Assembly: GCA_030040175.1 (NCBI GenBank)
Contig: JASHUF010000309.1
Location: 1 to 8,927 of the forward strand
Source of the DNA: Acidobacteriaceae bacterium
GTDB lineage: Bacteria > Acidobacteriota > Terriglobia > Terriglobales > Acidobacteriaceae
Direction of reading: 5' to 3'
Length of the DNA: 8,927 nucleotides
Position 1 is the stretch's first letter. Every line of letters begins with the position of its first letter. Both the position numbers and the translations under genes were made by a program. This document shows positions 1 to 7,710 of this stretch, in pieces. The notes below the pieces were generated by a model that saw nothing but the letters and a program-made list of their open reading frames with translations, was not told the origin of the DNA and did not search any database.

Positions 1-2
1 AC

Positions 3-299
3 TTCCGGCTGCTGCAGGCGTGCGACAATCTTTCGCTGCTGGCGTGCGTGGCCTTCAGCCGGCCGGTGCAGTTGCTGCATCCGCTGCCGCTGAGCGATGG
101 TTCGTCGCGCGAGGTGCACGTGACGCCGCTCGCGGAACGGCATTTCCGCCTGGCGCCGTGGCCGTTCACGGAGAAGGAACTGGTGTTTATGATTCCCGCG
201 CGGCACGTAGAGCGAAAATTCTTCGCCACGTCAGAGCAACTGGAGCGGGCCTTCGAGCGGGCCAAGATAAAGACGCTGATGGTGACGCTGACGAAGTGA
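3..299 (+). CDS. DUF3891-like protein, C-terminal fragment
   Basis: The open frame enters from the left edge with no start in the window; the first complete codon is at base 3 and the TGA is at 297-299. About 98 residues are visible. They begin FRLLQACDNLSLLACVAFS, a helix-like stretch, then a hydrophilic part with VHVTPLAERHFRLAPWPF, and finish ERAKIKTLMVTLTK. This arrangement matches my memory of the end of DUF3891 proteins: a helical 'cD.LSL..C' segment, a 'P.ar.....' strand, then an alanine/acid-rich helix and a closing strand. The function of that family is unknown. The GTG at 48 lies inside the conserved segment and is unlikely to be the real start. The gene converges on the TonB receptor and ends 28 bp before a strong terminator. 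Family assignment is by recall, so moderate. Confidence 0.6.
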   Translation, partial: FRLLQACDNLSLLACVAFSRPVQLLHPLPLSDGSSREVHVTPLAERHFRLAPWPFTEKELVFMIPARHVERKFFATSEQLERAFERAKIKTLMVTLTK

Positions 300-326
300 G
301 TCGATCGCAGACCGGGTCGTGGGAAC

Positions 327-361
327 AAAAGGGCATCCGTGCGAGCGGATGCCCTTCTTTT
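327..361. terminator. Bidirectional rho-independent terminator
   Basis: A perfect 9-bp stem, GGGCATCCG at 331-339 and CGGATGCCC at 346-354, encloses a 6-nt loop. On the plus strand it is followed by TTCTTTT (355-361). On the minus strand it is followed by TTTTG (complement of 326-330). It lies between the convergent DUF3891-like gene and the TonB receptor, and so can end both transcripts. It sits 24 bp beyond the distal receptor stop at 385-387. That position fits the distal stop being the original end of the receptor gene. Confidence 0.9.
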
Positions 362-384
362 GGGGCCCTGTGAGCGGGGGCGGG

Positions 385-3300
385 TCAAAAGTCGAGGTGC
401 AGAGCCATCTGGATCTGGCGCGGTGCGCCAATGGTGTGACCGACGATGCCCAGGCCGCCGGCGCAGGAGTAAATGCCGCCTCAGCCGGGGGTGGGGTTGT
501 TTGCGCAGCTCGAGGGCAAGACGCTGGCATTGGTCGGGTCTTCCGGCGCGAAGTTGTTATAGCCGGCGTTCTGCGAGACCTCGTTGCCGGGAATGTCGAA
601 ACTGGCGGTGTTGGTTACGTTGTAGACGTCGAAGGTGAACTTGAGGTTGTAGCGCTCGTTGTCGAAGGTAGTCTCCTTGACCACGGAGATATCGGCGCGC
701 TTCTGGAAGGCCTGGCGGAAGATGTTGCGCTGGCCGGTAGTGAAGGTGGTCTCGTAGGGATCGTCGGGAGGAATGGCGCCGGCCAGGCCCCCGGCAGGCA
801 GAAGGGGCAGCGTGAAGCAAGAGGCGTTGAGCGCGCCTCCGTTATCCGGCAGGTTGGTATTGAAGAACGCGCCCGATCTTCCGGTGAGCGCGCTGCGCGG
901 CGAGCAGCCCTTGGCGAGGGGCACAATGGGGTTGGTGATGCCGTCGGAGGTGGAGTAGTAGATGCTGCCCACGGCGCCGGAGAAGTCGATGATCGAGTAG
1001 GGCTGGCCGCTCTGCAGGACGGTGAGGCCGGTGAGCGACCACCCATCAATGAATTTGCCCGTGAGGCGGTCTGCGGGCGCATAGCGGGGAAGGTCGAAGG
1101 TGTAGTCGAAGTTGATGACGTGGGTGCGGTCGAAATCAGAGGAGCCGTAGCCGCTGCGCAGATTGAGCGGGTTGTTGCCGTTGTAAAAGAGGCCGAGGCC
1201 GCTCTGCTCATCGAGGGCATGCGACCAGGTGTACGAAGCGCCTGCCTGGAAGTTGTGGCTCATGCGCTTTTCCGCATGGGCCTGCAAGGCGTTGTATTCA
1301 TCGACGCCGGCAGCGCGATAGTCGATGGACTCGGCGGCGTAGCCGATGTAGGGTACGCGCAGGTCGACGTTGCCGCCCTCATAGGTGGCAAGATAATAAG
1401 CCGGGAAGCCGAAACATTCGGGAGCGCTGGCGGGCAGGAGGCCGAAGTTGTTCACGTTATAGCCGTAGCTGTAGTTCTGCGGGCATCCGGTTGCGCCCAG
1501 GAATTGATTGGTGGGCGAGGCGATGTTGGGCTGATTGAAGGGCACGGGAATGACCTGGTGCCGTCCCACGTTGCCCACGTAGCCCATCTCGAAGGCGAAG
1601 TCGTTGCGTGGCTGCCACTGGAAGTCGAGAGTGTAATTGATGGTGTAAGGCAGCTTGTTGGTGCGGTCGTAGACGCCGAGCGAGATGGGCTGGCCGTTGT
1701 TGGTGATATAGCCGTTGGGATTCGCGGAGGTAGCCGGGCATTCGTAGGGAACGCCGGCGAATCCGGTATTCACGATGCTGCAGACGTTGGGAAGGAAGTT
1801 GGCGAGATCGGTGGCTTTGGGGCTGGTGGGCGCCGCGTACTCGAGGCTGGTGCCGTAGGGATTCTCGATGTTGCCCGCTGCCGGATTGCTCGGCTCGCCG
1901 CCGCCGCCGCAGGTGGCCAGATAGCCGTTGTAGAGATAGAGGGACGAGGGCGGGCAGGTGGAGGCGTTGACAAAAGGCAACTGCTGGTTGACGCCGAAGG
2001 GGCCACCGGTGACGGTGCCGATGGCGTAACCGGGCGAGAAGTAGGTGAAGAGCTCGCCGCGATCGTAATAGATACCGGCGCCGGTCCGGAAGACGATGGT
2101 GTTGTGATCGCGCGCGGGCGCCCAGGCCGCGCCTACGCGCGGACCGATGCCCCATTGCCGCCCGGTGAGCGTAGTGTTGCTTACGCCTTTGGAGCCATTG
2201 GCGTTGTTGCCGGCAATGATGAGGCCGGGGTTGACGATAGTGTCGCTGCCCGGGCAGTAGGAGTAAGCGTTGGGATCGCTGCCGCCGGTCGAGCAGCCCT
2301 GGGGATCGGTGCCGGGATCGAAGTTGAATATGCGGCCGTATTTTTCTGTGAGGCCGCCGTCCCAGTCGTAGCGGACGCCTGCGGTGAGCGAGAGGTTCGG
2401 CGTGATCTGGTACTTGTCCTCGATGTACGTGCCGAGCTGATTGGCGCGATAGTAGCGGCTGGCATTGCCCTGCAGGAACGAGGTCACATAGAACTCCGTG
2501 ATGGAGCTGCCGGGCACGTCGTAACCTTGCACGAACTGGCTGAAATCGTCGGTGGCCACGGTGCCCATGCCGGTGCGCTTGTCGATGGTGTTGAGCTGCG
2601 TGTAAGCGTAGCTGCCGCCGAAGGTGAGCGTTTGCTTGCCCAGCAGCCAGATGGCGTTGCCGGAGGGCGAAAGGCGGTTCTGGAAGACGCCGGTATTGCT
2701 GGACTGCGACTCCGCATTGGGTCCGATGTTGAGGAAGACGGGGCTGATGCCGGGGAAGCTCTGGGACTGGACATTCCCGAACATGTTGACGATGGAGATG
2801 CCGGGAAAGTAATTCGAGCCGAAGACATTGATGGAGCCGGTGCCGTAGGCGCCGCCGGGGACGGCGGAAGGGCCGAAGGGCTGTATGTTGTCTGCCCAGT
2901 TCTTCTCGCGCAGCACGCCCAGGGTCTGGGTGGTGCTCAGGTTAGTTTTGAGCAGCAAGGTGTTGTTGATGGAGAATTCCTGCGCGCCGGAGTCGAGATG
3001 CTCGTCGAAACCGGGAACGCTCGAATAGGAGTAAGGAGCAATGGTGGGGTCGTGCTGGTAGAAGTACTTGAGGCTGACCGTGTCCTTGGCCGTGGGGTTC
3101 CAGTCAAGGTCGGCGACGCCCTGGCTGTTTTTGAAGTAGCCCGTTCCCGGGATGAAGGTGTTGTCAAGGTGGGCGATGGTGGGCAAGGGATTGGCTGTGC
3201 CGTAGAGCGAATCATTGGGAATGAGCCACTTGCCCGGTTCGCCGGCCAGGGCGGGGGAGTTGAAAAGGATGACCGCAAGAGGGTCAATATTGGCGCCGGA

Positions 3301-4485
3301 GAGATCGGTGCCGAAGGAGTTGTTGGCAAGGGTCGCGAGGCCGCCCGGGCTGCGGTTGCCGTCGGTAAGGCCGATGGGCACGTCGAGAAAGCTGTCGCCG
3401 AGCTCAGCGTCGGAGACGTGCAGATACTGGAAGGCGGCGAAGCCGAAGAGCTTGTCTTTGACGATGGGTCCGCCGAAGGTGCCGCCGAACTGCTCGCGGT
3501 GCAGTTGCGGGACTTTGTCGTTTGCGGGCACGTCGGGGTCCTGCTTGAAGAAGAACGGCGCGGCGTTGATCCAATCGGTGCCGTGACGGAAGTAGAGCGC
3601 GCCGTGGACCTGATTGGTTCCGGACTTGGTGCTCATGTCAATGTGCGCGCCGGAAGTGGATCCCTGCTGCGCGTCGTACATGGAGGCGTTGACGCGAACC
3701 TCCTCGAGCACTTCCGGCGCGGGCGTGGGGATGGCGTTGCCGATGGAGAGATAAATGGAAGCCGCCGACATGATGACGCCGCCGGCTCCGCCGGGCAGGG
3801 TCTGTACGCCGGTGGAGTTGATGACGCGGGCCGAGTCCACCTGGCTGGTGCTCTTGCCGTTGAAGAGGTTGGTGGCGTCGACACCGTTGAGGAGGAAGCT
3901 GTTGGAAGTGTCGCGCTGGCCGTTGGCCCAGATGGGCGCATTGCCCAGACCGGAGTTGGCGCCGGTGCCGCCGGAGAGCTCGGCGTCCACGCCCGGCGAC
4001 TCGATGGCGAGGCCGGTAAAGCTGCCCGTGGGCAGAGGTGTGGCGGCAATCTGCGTGGTCTCCATCACATAGCCGTTGGTGGTGTCCACAGCGTTCATCA
4101 GCGGCGCGGCTTGCACCTCAATGGTGGTGGAGGTCTGGCCCACTTTAAGCGAGGCATTCACCGTGGCCGTGCGCTCCGCCTGCACGGGGATGTGCGGCGT
4201 CTTCTGGGCTTCGTATCCCTGGGCGGTAAAGGTGAGCGTGTAGGTGCCGATGGGCAGATCGACGAGGGTATAAATGCCCGAGCCATTGGTGGTGGCCATG
4301 CGCGTGAGCGAAGTCTGCTCATCGACGACGGTCACGGTGGCGTTGGGAATCATGCCGCCCGAAGCATCACTGACCGCGCCGGTGATGCCGCCCAGAGTCT
4401 GCTGCGCCCACAAACAGGCGCTCGACAGCGCAACGGCCGCCGCCAGCGCAAGCAGCCGGGGAAGATGAGAGTGGGGGTTTCGCAT
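385..4485 (-). pseudogene. Oar-like TonB-dependent receptor interrupted by an in-frame TGA near the C-terminus
   Basis: A large outer-membrane beta-barrel receptor. From ATG 4485 the uninterrupted frame runs 1334 residues to TGA 481-483; through that codon it continues 31 residues to TGA 385-387 (1366 in all). A signal peptide (residues 1 to about 28, hydrophobic core LLALAAAVALSSACLWA) precedes a Cna-B/carboxypeptidase-regulatory-like domain (about 30-115, starting QTLGGITGAVSDASGG). A plug region with FLLNGVDATN and EVLEEVRVNASMYDAQQG follows, then FGGTFGGPIVKDKLFGFAAF, typical of acidobacterial Oar-type receptors, and a long barrel. The post-stop tail (GGIYSCAGGLG ... RQIQMALHLDF) ends in the terminal aromatic residue expected of barrel proteins. 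ATG 4485 is preferred because GAGG (4495-4492) lies 6 nt upstream; the in-frame TTG at 4497 overlaps that site. Substrate unknown. If readthrough or a sequence error applies, it is an intact gene; otherwise a 481-4485 product lacks its last strand. Confidence 0.85.
481..483 (-). other. In-frame TGA inside the TonB receptor frame
   Basis: On the minus strand the codons read ...AAC CCC ACC CCC GGC TGA GGC GGC..., and the same frame stays open for 31 codons to TGA at 385-387. TGA is one substitution from GGA (Gly), CGA (Arg), TGG (Trp) and others. Glycine would suit the local Pro-Gly-rich turn, but this is inference. Confidence 0.9.
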
Positions 4486-4497
4486 CGGATGCCTCAA
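4486..4497 (-). promoter_or_regulatory. Ribosome binding site that fixes the receptor start
   Basis: The minus strand reads TTTGAGGCATCCG just before ATG 4485. GAGG at 4495-4492 is 6 nt from the ATG, a good Shine-Dalgarno spacing. The upstream TTG (4497-4495), which would add four residues, uses the G of this motif and has no comparable site of its own. Confidence 0.7.
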
Positions 4498-4670
4498 AGG
4501 ACTGACCTCGGAATACAGATTTCCCTTGGTTTGGGGAGCCGGAAACCTGTGGAGTGAAGGGCGCAGTCAATCAGAGTTGTACAAGCTCAAGATGAGGAAT
4601 GCGGAATTCCACCAGATTTGCTCGTCTCCCGATCGAATCCAACTGGCACTACGAAGTATGCCTAGAGTAC

Positions 4671-4720
4671 CCCGCCGGGCATAATTTTCTTATAAGATTT
4701 TTTTCGCCATGGCCGGCGGG
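4671..4720. repeat. 10-bp inverted repeat bracketing an AT-rich block
   Basis: CCCGCCGGGC (4671-4680) and GGCCGGCGGG (4711-4720) are complementary at 9 of 10 positions. They enclose 30 bases that are strikingly AT-rich for this window, including the perfect palindrome TCTTATAAGA (4688-4697) and a run of seven T (4698-4704). It could form a stem with a large loop, or the AT block could be promoter or protein-binding DNA upstream of the receptor. Function is not known. Confidence 0.5.
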
Positions 4721-4847
4721 TGGGGAGCGGCAAGGGGAGCGAAAAACATGGGTGTTGCGCGGCTCCGCTCGCCGTGCGGCGGCGAAGCCTCGCGCGCGAT
4801 ACAGGGCTGACAACGGAGCGCCGGCGCCGGACTGCGATTTCCACTGC

Positions 4848-4868
4848 TTTTCCACACCATTATGCACA
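4848..4868 (+). promoter_or_regulatory. Possible pair of DnaA-box-like sites
   Basis: TTATGCACA (4860-4868) fits the relaxed DnaA-box consensus TTATNCACA, and TTTTCCACA (4848-4856) differs from TTATCCACA at one base. Both are in the same orientation, 12 bp apart start to start, and lie between two copies of GCCGGCGCCG. Two sites are too few to call an origin, and no dnaA, dnaN or other origin-linked gene is in the window. Chance is a real alternative. Confidence 0.25.
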
Positions 4869-5026
4869 GGGCCGGCGCCGCTCGGGTTGCGGCCCGGCGA
4901 GCAAACGGACGAGCCGCGAAGGCGCCCCCGGGGCGGATTCCCGGTTGCAGCCCGCGCGCTGCGTACACGCTCGATTCGACCAGCGGACCGGCGAGCGGGT
5001 GCGCTTTGCACTGTGCGAAGACAGAG

Positions 5027-6436
5027 TCAGAGGCGGCCGGCCGGCAGGGTGGATTTCCTGCGCAGGAGATACCACCCGATCCCCAGAGTGAGGTAACCGA
5101 GGTAGATGTAGGGAATGCGCGCGTGGACGGGATCGGCGGTGGAGCGCAGATCGAAGACCGCAATCAGCAGAATGGTGAGGACGGCGAGAATGCTCACGGC
5201 GGCGACGAAGTGTGAGTGCTGGCCGGCGGCGCGGCGCGCGAAGGGCAGCGCGGCTGCGACCAGAGCATACGCGGTGAGGAAGCCGAAGACCGAGAGCGAG
5301 CCGAAGAGGTCGTACATCTCCGCGCCGGAGACGCCGCGCAGATAGAGCCCGCAAGTGGCCAGAAACATGAGCGCGGCAGAGAGCGCGATGGCCGCGCCGG
5401 GCGTGCCGTGGCGCGCGCTGGTGCGCTCGAAGGCGGCCGGAAGCAGTGCACCGCGGGCCATGCGCATGAGCACGCGCGCGGCCGCGGTGGTGCAGGCGAG
5501 CACGCAGGCAAACATGCTGATGGCGGCGCCGCAGTCAATGGCGATGCCGAGCGGGCCCGCGCCGGCCCTGGCAGCGAGCAGGTGCAGCGGGCTGGCGGCG
5601 GTGCTCAACCGGCTTGGCTGGCCGCGGAAGCCCAGCACCTCAGAGTAGGAGCAGAGCATGAAGAAGACTCCGCAGAGCAACGCGCACTGGAGCAGGGCAC
5701 GGGGGATGGTGCGCAGGGGATCGCGCGCTTCGCCGCCGAGCGTGGTGGCGCTCTCAAAGCCGGCGAAGCTGAAGATGGAGAGCACGAGCGCGGGGCCGAG
5801 ACCGGAAAAGGAGATTCCGCGGAGACGAAACTGCTCGGGATCGAGATGAAAGCCGAGGCGGACGGGCAGCACCGTGAGCACAATCACGATGAGGCTCACG
5901 GAGACGGCTTCGATCCAGAGCATGGTCTCCGCGGAGAGCTTGACGTCGCGCCAGGCGATGGCGCCGGCGGCGGCGCAGACGAGAGCGAGCGTGGGAACGG
6001 CGGGCGGCGGCCAGTGCAGGAACTGCTGCGCGAGCACGCCTGCGTAATAGAGCGCGCCGCCGGCCACGGAGCCGCCGGTGGCGAGATAGGCCAGGAGCAG
6101 TCCCCAGGCGGAAGCGGCGCCGAAGACAGGCGGCAGCGTGCTGGCGGTGTAAGTGTACAGCGAGCCGGGCGAGGCGGAGAGCCGCGCAAAGCGGGAAATG
6201 CAGAAGCCGACGAGCAGCATGGCCACGGTGGCGAGCAGATAAACGAACCAGGTGGCGCTGCCGGCGAGCGCGAAGACAAGCGGAATGGTGAGCGAAGGCG
6301 TGGTGGAGGGCGCAACGGCCGAGACCGACTGCGCCAGCGTCTCCAGAGGGCCGAGGACGCCTGCGTGAAGCGCGAATTTCTCTCCTGCGCCTGCGGGCGG
6401 GTGCACTTCACCTTTCGTGCTCGTCTGGCTGCTCAC
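5027..6436 (-). CDS. APC-family permease (candidate purine/ureide or amino-acid transporter)
   Basis: A polytopic inner-membrane secondary transporter of the amino acid-polyamine-organocation superfamily, 469 residues from GTG 6436. About 12 hydrophobic segments are visible. The first (about residues 33-60) carries a Ser/Pro-rich break (SVSAVAPSTTPS). The second ends with SASPGSLYTYT, the APC 'GxxY' element. The middle signature FAGFESATTLGGEARDP ... TIPRAL is characteristic of the superfamily's sixth helix and the loop after it. GTG 6436 is chosen because GGAAGG (6449-6444) stands 7 nt upstream. A TTG at 6475, overlapping the urate oxidase stop as TTGA, would add 13 residues and is weaker. 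As the last gene of the urate-degrading operon it may import a purine or export or import a ureide. The sequence alone does not reveal the substrate, and amino-acid transport is possible. Confidence 0.85.
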   Translation of the reverse strand: MSSQTSTKGEVHPPAGAGEKFALHAGVLGPLETLAQSVSAVAPSTTPSLTIPLVFALAGSATWFVYLLATVAMLLVGFCISRFARLSASPGSLYTYTASTLPPVFGAASAWGLLLAYLATGGSVAGGALYYAGVLAQQFLHWPPPAVPTLALVCAAAGAIAWRDVKLSAETMLWIEAVSVSLIVIVLTVLPVRLGFHLDPEQFRLRGISFSGLGPALVLSIFSFAGFESATTLGGEARDPLRTIPRALLQCALLCGVFFMLCSYSEVLGFRGQPSRLSTAASPLHLLAARAGAGPLGIAIDCGAAISMFACVLACTTAAARVLMRMARGALLPAAFERTSARHGTPGAAIALSAALMFLATCGLYLRGVSGAEMYDLFGSLSVFGFLTAYALVAAALPFARRAAGQHSHFVAAVSILAVLTILLIAVFDLRSTADPVHARIPYIYLGYLTLGIGWYLLRRKSTLPAGRL

Positions 6437-6449
6437 GCATCCGCCTTCC
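6437..6449 (-). promoter_or_regulatory. Ribosome binding site supporting the GTG start of the permease
   Basis: GGAAGG (minus strand, 6449-6444) is 7 nt before GTG 6436. This favours that start over the TTG at 6475, which overlaps the urate oxidase stop. The ATG at 6440 is in another frame and stops after ten codons. Confidence 0.55.
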
Positions 6450-6471
6450 GCTTGCCAATGAATGTTTCGGG

Positions 6472-7329
6472 TCAACGCTCGATGGTGGCCTCGATGGTGC
6501 CATACGGCTCGTCGACAGGCACGAAGATATGGTTTGGATTATCTTGCCCGAAGGGGCTCAGGTCTGCAAGCAGATGATGCAGGTTGGGCATGGCGAGATG
6601 GATGCGCGCGATCTCCGGCGCAGCGGCGAGCGCGGCTTTGCCCATGTCGAAGAGCGTGTGCTGCACGCTCATGCTCCTGTGGCCGGCGAAGGTTTTGAGC
6701 AGCGCAGCGAGGATGCGGCCGCGGACAGCTGCGAAATCGGGCGCGGACGAGATGCAATCCCAGGCGACAGTGGCACGCGTGCCGAGGATGCGGTCGGTGG
6801 CGGGCTGGAGCGTGGTGAGGCGGTCGCGGATGTAGCCGGTGAAGGCGGAGTTGGCGGTCTTGAGGAGGGTCAGGCCGTCGATGCCGGAGGCGATCTGCCA
6901 TGCGCCTTCGCGCGCGCGCGCGGCGCGGACGGTCTGCACCTCCGGCCCGCCCATTTTAAAGGTTGTCACCGCAAGCGCGCCGTCGATGGCGAGACGTTCC
7001 CAGGATTTTTCGTCGATCTCGACGCTCACCTGTTCGATGTGCGCGTGGTTTGCAAGCAGGTAATCGCCCAGTTCCATGGCGAATTCTTCAATCGTCGCCG
7101 CGCGGGAGCCGCGGGCGAGCGAATAGACGGTGTTCTTCATCGTATCCGTGGGCAGCACTTTGCTGTTGTCCGCGGCGGTGAAGCTTGCGTCGAAGTCGCC
7201 TTCGAGGAGCACGCCCACGGTCCACTCGTTGAATTCGTGATGCTCGGTCGAGTCAGGATTCTTTACTCGTGTGATGCGCGACAGGCGCACGCGCGATTTT
7301 CCGTAGCGGTTTTTGCCCAGCCTGGCCAT
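6472..7329 (-). CDS. pucL: Urate oxidase (factor-independent urate hydroxylase)
   Basis: A cytoplasmic cofactor-free uricase of 285 residues: urate + O2 + H2O gives 5-hydroxyisourate + H2O2. The tandem T-fold layout is recognisable. By comparison with the Aspergillus flavus enzyme (known residues K10, T57, F159, R176, Q228, N254, H256), the likely equivalents are K11 (in RYGKSRVRL), T61 (in PTDTMKN), F163 and R180 (in LLKTANSAFTGY and TDRIL), Q223 (in SVQHT), and N249 with H251 (in MPNLHHL). All key residues therefore appear present. The alignment is by eye. There is no UraD fusion as in Bacillus PucL; the decarboxylase is a separate gene upstream. ATG 7329 has AGAAGG just upstream and lies 15 bp after the uraH stop. 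No peroxisomal-type C-terminal signal is present; the protein ends TIEATIER. Confidence 0.95.
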   Translation of the reverse strand: MARLGKNRYGKSRVRLSRITRVKNPDSTEHHEFNEWTVGVLLEGDFDASFTAADNSKVLPTDTMKNTVYSLARGSRAATIEEFAMELGDYLLANHAHIEQVSVEIDEKSWERLAIDGALAVTTFKMGGPEVQTVRAARAREGAWQIASGIDGLTLLKTANSAFTGYIRDRLTTLQPATDRILGTRATVAWDCISSAPDFAAVRGRILAALLKTFAGHRSMSVQHTLFDMGKAALAAAPEIARIHLAMPNLHHLLADLSPFGQDNPNHIFVPVDEPYGTIEATIER

Positions 7330-7344
7330 CGTCCCCTTCTTCGC

Positions 7345-7710
7345 TCAACTTCCTCGATAGGTGGTGTAGCTGTTGCCGGCGAAGAGCAGCGGGAGGTGAT
7401 AATGAGCCTCGCCGTCACATTCGAATTCAATGGAGATTTCAGGATAGATGCTCGCGTGGCCGTGGCGCTTGGCATACGCAGCGGTTGAAAAGGTGAGCCG
7501 GTATGTGCCCGCGGGAGCGTGCGGCGCCAGGTTGCGGCAGCGGCCGTCGGCGTCGGTGACGCCAGAGGCGGTCTGAACCCAGCCGAGGTTTTCCGCGCGC
7601 TTGGCGCCTTCTCCCGCCCTGCCGCCCTCAAGCCGGTCGAGGCGCACGAAAATATCCGCCGCCGGCTTGCCCAGCAAAGTGTCTAGAACGTGGGTGGTGA
7701 TGGCGCTCAT
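7345..7710 (-). CDS. uraH: 5-hydroxyisourate hydrolase (transthyretin-like)
   Basis: A 121-residue enzyme that hydrolyses 5-hydroxyisourate, the unstable uricase product, to OHCU. Family landmarks are all present: THVLDTLLGKPA at the N-terminus (catalytic-type H7), DADGR (R57), HYHLPLLF (H103/H105) and the C-terminal YRGS that marks HIU hydrolases and separates them from true transthyretins. No signal peptide precedes residue 1, so it should be cytoplasmic, unlike the periplasmic Escherichia coli form. ATG 7710 overlaps the uraD stop as ATGA, suggesting translational coupling. The frame stays open far upstream, but that part is a shadow of uraD. The segment around residues 28-42 (EGGRAGEGAKRAENL) is somewhat longer than in the E. 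coli protein. Confidence 0.95.
   Translation of the reverse strand: MSAITTHVLDTLLGKPAADIFVRLDRLEGGRAGEGAKRAENLGWVQTASGVTDADGRCRNLAPHAPAGTYRLTFSTAAYAKRHGHASIYPEISIEFECDGEAHYHLPLLFAGNSYTTYRGS

Larger units (their letters stand above)
4486..5026. other. Gene-free intergenic region between permease and TonB receptor
   Basis: About 540 bp with no convincing gene on either strand; the short open frames here have no recognisable domain. It should contain the receptor's promoter, but I cannot place one with confidence. TTGACT (minus strand, 4570-4565) resembles a -35 box but has no good -10 partner. CATAAT (minus strand, 4864-4859) resembles a -10 with a poor -35. Other contents are an AT-rich block within an inverted repeat (4671-4720), two DnaA-box-like 9-mers (4848-4868), two copies of GCCGGCGCCG (4820-4829 and 4871-4880) and small palindromes TTGTACAA (4577-4584) and GGAATTCC (4603-4610). 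I see no U-tract terminator directly after the permease stop. Confidence 0.6.

Noticed and set aside
385..483. The receptor TGA as a selenocysteine codon
   Set aside because: The position is a Pro/Gly-rich loop, not a redox site; I could not see a convincing bacterial SECIS hairpin directly downstream, and no selenium genes are in view.
4404..4416. Possible lipoprotein lipobox (SSAC) in the receptor signal peptide
   Set aside because: No Leu/Val at the expected -3 position, and WAQQ just downstream gives an ordinary signal-peptidase I site, as usual for this receptor class.
319..4557. A 1412-codon open frame on the plus strand, antisense to the TonB receptor
   Set aside because: It is codon-aligned with the receptor frame and stays open because the receptor uses no TTA, CTA or TCA codons, a result of GC-rich codon choice. 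Its translation is low-complexity Gly/Val/Ala/Glu sequence with no domain.
4600..5163. Small open frames on both strands in the gap before the permease end (for example 4599-5096 plus and 4690-5163 minus)
   Set aside because: Arg/Pro/Ala-rich translations without a recognisable domain; they overlap one another and the permease 3' end, as expected of chance frames in GC-rich DNA.
6904..6922. Alternating CG run that could form Z-DNA
   Set aside because: It lies inside urate oxidase and is explained by consecutive Ala/Arg codons (RAARAREG) in a GC-rich genome.
5216..7488. Long plus-strand open frames opposite the permease (5216-6577) and urate oxidase (6529-7488)
   Set aside because: Compositional shadows: compositionally biased translations without recognisable motifs, opposite genes with clear family signatures.
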